NCBI GenBank assembly: GCA_020849615.1
Contig: JADLFW010000009.1
Location: forward strand, 62,001 to 126,000
Length of the DNA: 64,000 nucleotides
Source: Phycisphaerales bacterium
GTDB taxonomy: Bacteria > Planctomycetota > Phycisphaerae > Phycisphaerales > UBA1924
Direction: 5' to 3'
In this document: in pieces, positions 60,538-64,000 of the stretch
How the letters are laid out: every line of letters starts with the position of its first letter
How positions within the stretch are numbered: position 1 is the stretch's first letter
Position numbers and translations under genes: made by a program
Notes under the pieces: model-generated
The model's database searches: none
Seen by the model: only the letters and a program-made list of their open reading frames with translations
What the model was told of the DNA's origin: nothing

Positions 60538-61926
60538 ATGAGCAAGACGATTCTGCTTGCCGAGGACGAGAAGCTGCTGCGGCAATCGCTGGCGGAGCTG
60601 CTGCGCGGGGAGGGGTACGAGGTGGTGGAGGCCGCCACCGGGCGGGAGGGGTACGAGCAGGCGCTGCGGCGGCCGTTCGACGTGGTGGTGACGGACATGC
60701 GGATGCCGGAGATGGACGGCATGCAGCTGCTGCAGCACCTGCAGCAGCTGGCGCCGCAGACGCCGGTGATCGTGGTCACGGCCTACGGGACCGTGGAGAG
60801 CGCCGTGGGGGCGATGCGGGCGGGGGCGGCGGACTACCTGCTGAAGCCTGTGCAGTTCGAGGATGTCCTGCTCCGGGTGAGGCGGGCGATCGAGCTGGGC
60901 GAACTGCGGCGGGACCAGCACATCCTGACGGAGCAGCTGGCGGCGGGGAGCAACTTCCACAACCTGATCGGGGAATCGCCGTCGATCGGGAAGCTGTTCG
61001 ACCTGGCGAGAAAGCTGTCGACGGTGCGGAGCAGCGTGCTGATCGTGGGTGAATCGGGGACGGGCAAGGAGTTGTTCGCGCGGGCCATCCACTACAACGG
61101 GATCACGCGGGACAAGCCCTTCGTGGCCGTGAACTGCGGGGCGATTCCCGAGAGCCTGATCGAGTCGGAGCTGTTCGGGCACCGGCGCGGCGCGTTCACG
61201 GGAGCGGTGAAGGATCGCATCGGCTATTTCGAGGCGGCGACGGGCGGGACGCTGTTCCTGGACGAGATCTCGACCCTGCCGCTGGCGGTGCAGAGCTCGT
61301 TCCTGCGGGTGCTGGAGGAGCGGGTGGTGATCCCGGTGGGCGACACGCGGCCGCGCCCGGTGGATGTGCGGATCATCGCCGCTTCGAACCAGGACCTGCA
61401 GGAGCTCTGCAAGCAGGGCAAGTTCCGAGAGGACCTGCTGTACCGGCTGGATGTGGTGCGGCTGCAGCTTCCGCCGCTGCGGCAGCGGCAGCAGGACATC
61501 CCGCTGCTGGTGCATCACTTCCTGGACAAGTACACGCGCGAGATGAACAAGAAGGTGATGGGGATCACCAACGGCGCGATGCGGGCGATGCTCAACCACG
61601 AATGGCGGGGCAACGTCAGGGAGCTGGAGAACGTGATCGAGCGGGCGGTGATCTTCGCCGAGGACCGGCAGATCGGCGTGGCCGACCTGCCCTTCGCGCC
61701 GCCCGGCACCTCCGAGGAGGACGGCGAGGACCTGAAGCAGGCGCTGACGCAGTTCGAGCGTCAGTACATCATCTACTCGCTGAGGCGGCACGGGTACGAC
61801 AAGACGGAGACGGCGAAGCACCTGGGGATCGGGGTTTCGAGCCTGTACCGCAAGCTGGATGAGCTGAAGATCCCCAAGGACCTGGAGCAGGCGGACGCGG
61901 CGTCGGCCGCGCCGGCCCGGGAGTGA
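60538..61926 (+). CDS. NtrC-family sigma54-dependent response regulator
   Basis: The 462-residue protein has a receiver domain (acid pocket LAEDE, phosphoacceptor Asp53 in VVVTDMRMPEMDG, Lys103). An AAA+ sigma54-interaction domain follows: Walker A GESGTGKE 171-178, GAFTGA 218-223 that contacts sigma54, Walker B TLFLDE, arginine finger region RVLEERVVIPVGDTRPR. The C-terminus is a Fis-type HTH (KTETAKHLGIGVSSLYRKL). All elements for ATP-driven open-complex formation are present. Overlaps the HAMP/DHp gene by 4 bases. Confidence 0.95.
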   Translation: MSKTILLAEDEKLLRQSLAELLRGEGYEVVEAATGREGYEQALRRPFDVVVTDMRMPEMDGMQLLQHLQQLAPQTPVIVVTAYGTVESAVGAMRAGAADYLLKPVQFEDVLLRVRRAIELGELRRDQHILTEQLAAGSNFHNLIGESPSIGKLFDLARKLSTVRSSVLIVGESGTGKELFARAIHYNGITRDKPFVAVNCGAIPESLIESELFGHRRGAFTGAVKDRIGYFEAATGGTLFLDEISTLPLAVQSSFLRVLEERVVIPVGDTRPRPVDVRIIAASNQDLQELCKQGKFREDLLYRLDVVRLQLPPLRQRQQDIPLLVHHFLDKYTREMNKKVMGITNGAMRAMLNHEWRGNVRELENVIERAVIFAEDRQIGVADLPFAPPGTSEEDGEDLKQALTQFERQYIIYSLRRHGYDKTETAKHLGIGVSSLYRKLDELKIPKDLEQADAASAAPARE

Positions 61927-62960
61927 GCAGGGATGTCGCCGCGCGGCGGGCGCGCGGGCGGGGAGGAAGGAGGCCCGGCATGCTGAGGAAGAAACTCTTG
62001 GCGCGGCTGGGCCTGCTGGTGGTGGGGTTCGTGACGGGGGCGGTGGTCTCGATCGCGCTGCTCCAGGGGGTGCTGAGAGACCTCGACCGGATGAACGCCG
62101 ATGCCTCTTCGCTGATCGACGGGGTGCAGGCGCTGAGCAGCCGCATCGTCGAGGTGGACGGGCCCGGGCTGACGGACGCGGACTTGGCGGCGATGGCGGC
62201 GGAGGTCAAGCAGTTGGGATCGCACCACCTGCTGGCGAGCCACGGCGCGGGCGCGGCGGCGTACGAGCGGCTGCTGGGCCATGTTGAGACGCTGCGGAGC
62301 GCGGGCGGAGCGGACGGCGGGAACGATCTGACCGGACTTCGCCGCGAGGTCGCGGAGGTTGGGATGGTCTCGCGGCGGTACGTGGCGGCGGAGCAGGCCT
62401 CGCTGAGCCGCCGGCTGCGGTGGCTGGTGGTGGGGCTGACGATCGCGGCGCTGGTGATGGTGAACATCACGATCGTCGTGCTGCTGAGGACGGCGAACAT
62501 GATCCTGCGGCCCGTCGGCGAGCTGGTGGAGGGGAGCCGGGAGCTGGCGCAGGAACGCTTCGGGTACCGGGTGCGGATCGACCAGGATGACGAGTTCGCG
62601 GAACTGGCCCACGCGTATAACACCCTGGCGGGACAGCTGGAGGCCAACGAGCAGCGGAAGGTGCAGGCGATGCGCCAGCTGGCGGTGACGCTGAACCACG
62701 AGCTTCTGAACGTGATCAACAGCATCGACCTGCAGCTGCGGGTGGTGGACCGGCGGAGCGGGTCGGACCCGTCGCTGGCGACGCACCTGCGGCAGATCCA
62801 CGAGAACCTGGGCCGGATCGCCGACACGATCGCTTCGCTTCGGCACGTGCGGCGGATCGTGCTCACCGACTACCTGCCGGGCGAGAAGATGCTCGATCTG
62901 CCGCGGTCGGTGGCGGAGGAGGAGCAGCTGCCCGAGCCGAGCGGGGCGCCGCCGTCATGA
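61923..62960 (+). CDS. HAMP/DHp sensor protein lacking an ATPase domain
   Basis: The 345-residue protein has two membrane helices (about 28-50 and 155-185) enclosing a helical periplasmic domain of about 105 residues, then a HAMP domain (ILRPVGELVEGSRELAQERF). A DHp-like helix with the His in VTLNHELLNVINSIDLQLRV follows. No N, G1 or G2 boxes of a catalytic domain come after; the protein ends about 60 residues past the DHp helices. It may be a phosphoacceptor or input partner for the kinase encoded next. The long basic N-terminus means ATG 61980 is a possible true start. Confidence 0.8.
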   Translation: MSRDVAARRARGRGGRRPGMLRKKLLARLGLLVVGFVTGAVVSIALLQGVLRDLDRMNADASSLIDGVQALSSRIVEVDGPGLTDADLAAMAAEVKQLGSHHLLASHGAGAAAYERLLGHVETLRSAGGADGGNDLTGLRREVAEVGMVSRRYVAAEQASLSRRLRWLVVGLTIAALVMVNITIVVLLRTANMILRPVGELVEGSRELAQERFGYRVRIDQDDEFAELAHAYNTLAGQLEANEQRKVQAMRQLAVTLNHELLNVINSIDLQLRVVDRRSGSDPSLATHLRQIHENLGRIADTIASLRHVRRIVLTDYLPGEKMLDLPRSVAEEEQLPEPSGAPPS

Positions 62961-64000
62961 ACCAGGCTGGCGAACAGGCCCGGCTGCCCCTGCTCTACAC
63001 CGAGCTGCGCTGGCTTATGCGGCTGCGGTGGGTGGCGGCCGCGCTGATCGTGGCCGGGGGGGTGACGGCGGGGTGGTGGCTGGCGTGGTACGACCACGGG
63101 CCCGGCATGGTGGCGGTGGGGGTGCTGCTCGCCGCGGCGAACGCGGTGTTCGCGGCGATAGACCGTCGGGCGGCACCGCTGCGTGACGGGCCGCGCAGGG
63201 TGCTGACGTTCGCGACGGCACAGCTGGCGGTCGACCTGGCGTGCCTGGGGGTGCTGGTGCTGTGGACGGGCGGGGTGAGCAGCCCGCTGATGGGGTTCTT
63301 CATCTTCCAGATGGTGTTCGCGAGCCTGCTGCAGCCGCGGCGGCGCGCGTACGCGACGGCCATCGCCACGATCGCGGCGCTCGCCGTGGGGCTGTGGCTC
63401 ACGGGGCAGTGGCCCGCTGGCAGGGGGGAAGCCCTGGCGGGGGCGGGCTGGGCGATCGCGGCGCTGGTGACGGTCTACCTGAGCGACCGGATCACCGGGG
63501 CACTGTACCGGCGGGAGGCGGCCCGGCGGCGGCAGAACCGGCGGCTGCGCGGGCTGATGACGAAGCTGCGGTCGCAGCAGGCGGCGCTGGTGCAGCAGGA
63601 GAAGATGGCGGCGATGGGGGGCATGGCGGCGGGGATCGTTCACGAGATCATGAACCCGCTGGCGAGCATGGACAGCGTGCTGCAGCTGATGCAGCGGTCG
63701 CCGGGCACTCCGCGGCCCGACTCGGTGAATGCGCTGCGGGAGCAGGTGCAGCGGATCCACCGGACGGTGCGGCAGCTGACGACGTTCGCGCACCCGGGCA
63801 AGGGCCGGGTCGAGCTTGTCGCGGTGAATGATGTGGTGCGGACGGCGCTGGATATGCTGTCGTTCGACCGGCGGGTGCGCCGGGTGAACGTGGAGGCGAC
63901 GCTGCAGGATTCGGCGGGCCAGACCCGGCTGAACGCGCACGCGATGGAGCAGGTGCTGACGAACATTTTCCGCAACGCGATCGATGCGATGGAGGGCAGG
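62957..64000 (+). CDS. Membrane histidine kinase (partial, runs off the window)
   Basis: At least 348 residues are visible from ATG 62957 (ATGA overlap with the previous stop). Six hydrophobic helices span residues about 20-190. A coiled linker and H-box follow: GGMAAGIVHEIMNPLASMDS, with the phosphoacceptor His. The beginning of the catalytic domain includes the N-box NIFRNAIDAMEG at the window edge. G boxes lie beyond position 64000. Likely the kinase for the NtrC-type regulator two genes upstream. Confidence 0.9.
   Translation, partial: MNQAGEQARLPLLYTELRWLMRLRWVAAALIVAGGVTAGWWLAWYDHGPGMVAVGVLLAAANAVFAAIDRRAAPLRDGPRRVLTFATAQLAVDLACLGVLVLWTGGVSSPLMGFFIFQMVFASLLQPRRRAYATAIATIAALAVGLWLTGQWPAGRGEALAGAGWAIAALVTVYLSDRITGALYRREAARRRQNRRLRGLMTKLRSQQAALVQQEKMAAMGGMAAGIVHEIMNPLASMDSVLQLMQRSPGTPRPDSVNALREQVQRIHRTVRQLTTFAHPGKGRVELVAVNDVVRTALDMLSFDRRVRRVNVEATLQDSAGQTRLNAHAMEQVLTNIFRNAIDAMEGR

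Overview
The window is GC-rich, densely packed bacterial chromosome. No rRNA is present, so taxonomy is indirect. Planctomycetota (Phycisphaerae-like) is suggested by three things: a HAF-repeat exported protein with a PEP-CTERM-like tail, a large Ser/Thr kinase fused to a WD40-like propeller, and an ECF42-type sigma factor beside DGPF (YCII-like) proteins. This is an inference of moderate strength. REGION 1 (1-20,700) is housekeeping and metabolism. It holds a YwaF-like membrane protein, an SMR/Gdx exporter, a YpfJ-like zinc metallopeptidase, a HAF-repeat protein, homogentisate dioxygenase, a GmhA-type isomerase, a sulfotransferase-like gene coupled to a class IV aminotransferase, CvpA-like and PGPGW-like membrane proteins, a Gfo/Idh/MocA oxidoreductase, a macrodomain protein, a UDP-sugar pyrophosphorylase, ribulose-phosphate epimerase, a catalytically degenerate histidine-phosphatase homologue, accD-lnt-HEAT lipoprotein, and a coiled-coil protein with a small membrane partner. 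REGION 2 (20,823-32,168) is an 11.2 kb integrative element inserted at the 3' end of tRNA-Asp(GTC). It is bounded by perfect 49-bp direct repeats (20853-20901 and 32087-32135). Every gene lies on the minus strand: a tyrosine integrase, two excisionase-like HTH proteins, a primase-helicase, a run of small unknowns (one scaffold-like coiled-coil protein), and at the tRNA end a compact six-gene cargo operon. The cargo encodes four small HTH proteins, a winged-helix protein with a possible PD-(D/E)XK-like core, and a membrane-anchored coiled-coil protein. It is the best candidate for an undescribed, defence-like system. REGION 3 (32,169-41,790) holds an FHA protein convergent with a Ser/Thr kinase, then two DGPF proteins, a DUF1579-like protein and an ECF42-like sigma factor, then NAD malic enzyme and a small lipoprotein. 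REGION 4 (41,799-64,000) is a c-type cytochrome district. A minus-strand ccmE-ccmF-orf-ccmA-ccmB-ccmC-ccmD operon (CcmE of the Cys-x3-Tyr type) makes holocytochromes. Six multihaem proteins (54 haem-binding motifs by my count), two NHL-propeller lipoproteins and an outer-membrane beta-barrel are arranged as two convergent operons. They look like a trans-envelope electron conduit fed by a NapC/NrfH-like membrane cytochrome. Immediately beyond lie an NtrC-type sigma54 activator, a HAMP/DHp protein lacking an ATPase domain, and a histidine kinase cut by the window end. Five sequences with sigma54 -24/-12 character (four with GG and GC twelve bases apart, one with GT at -12) sit upstream of ccmE, of two plus-strand cytochrome/NHL transcription units, and divergently between the minus-strand cytochrome operon and the gene before the activator. 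Together they suggest one sigma54 regulon governing cytochrome maturation and the conduit.
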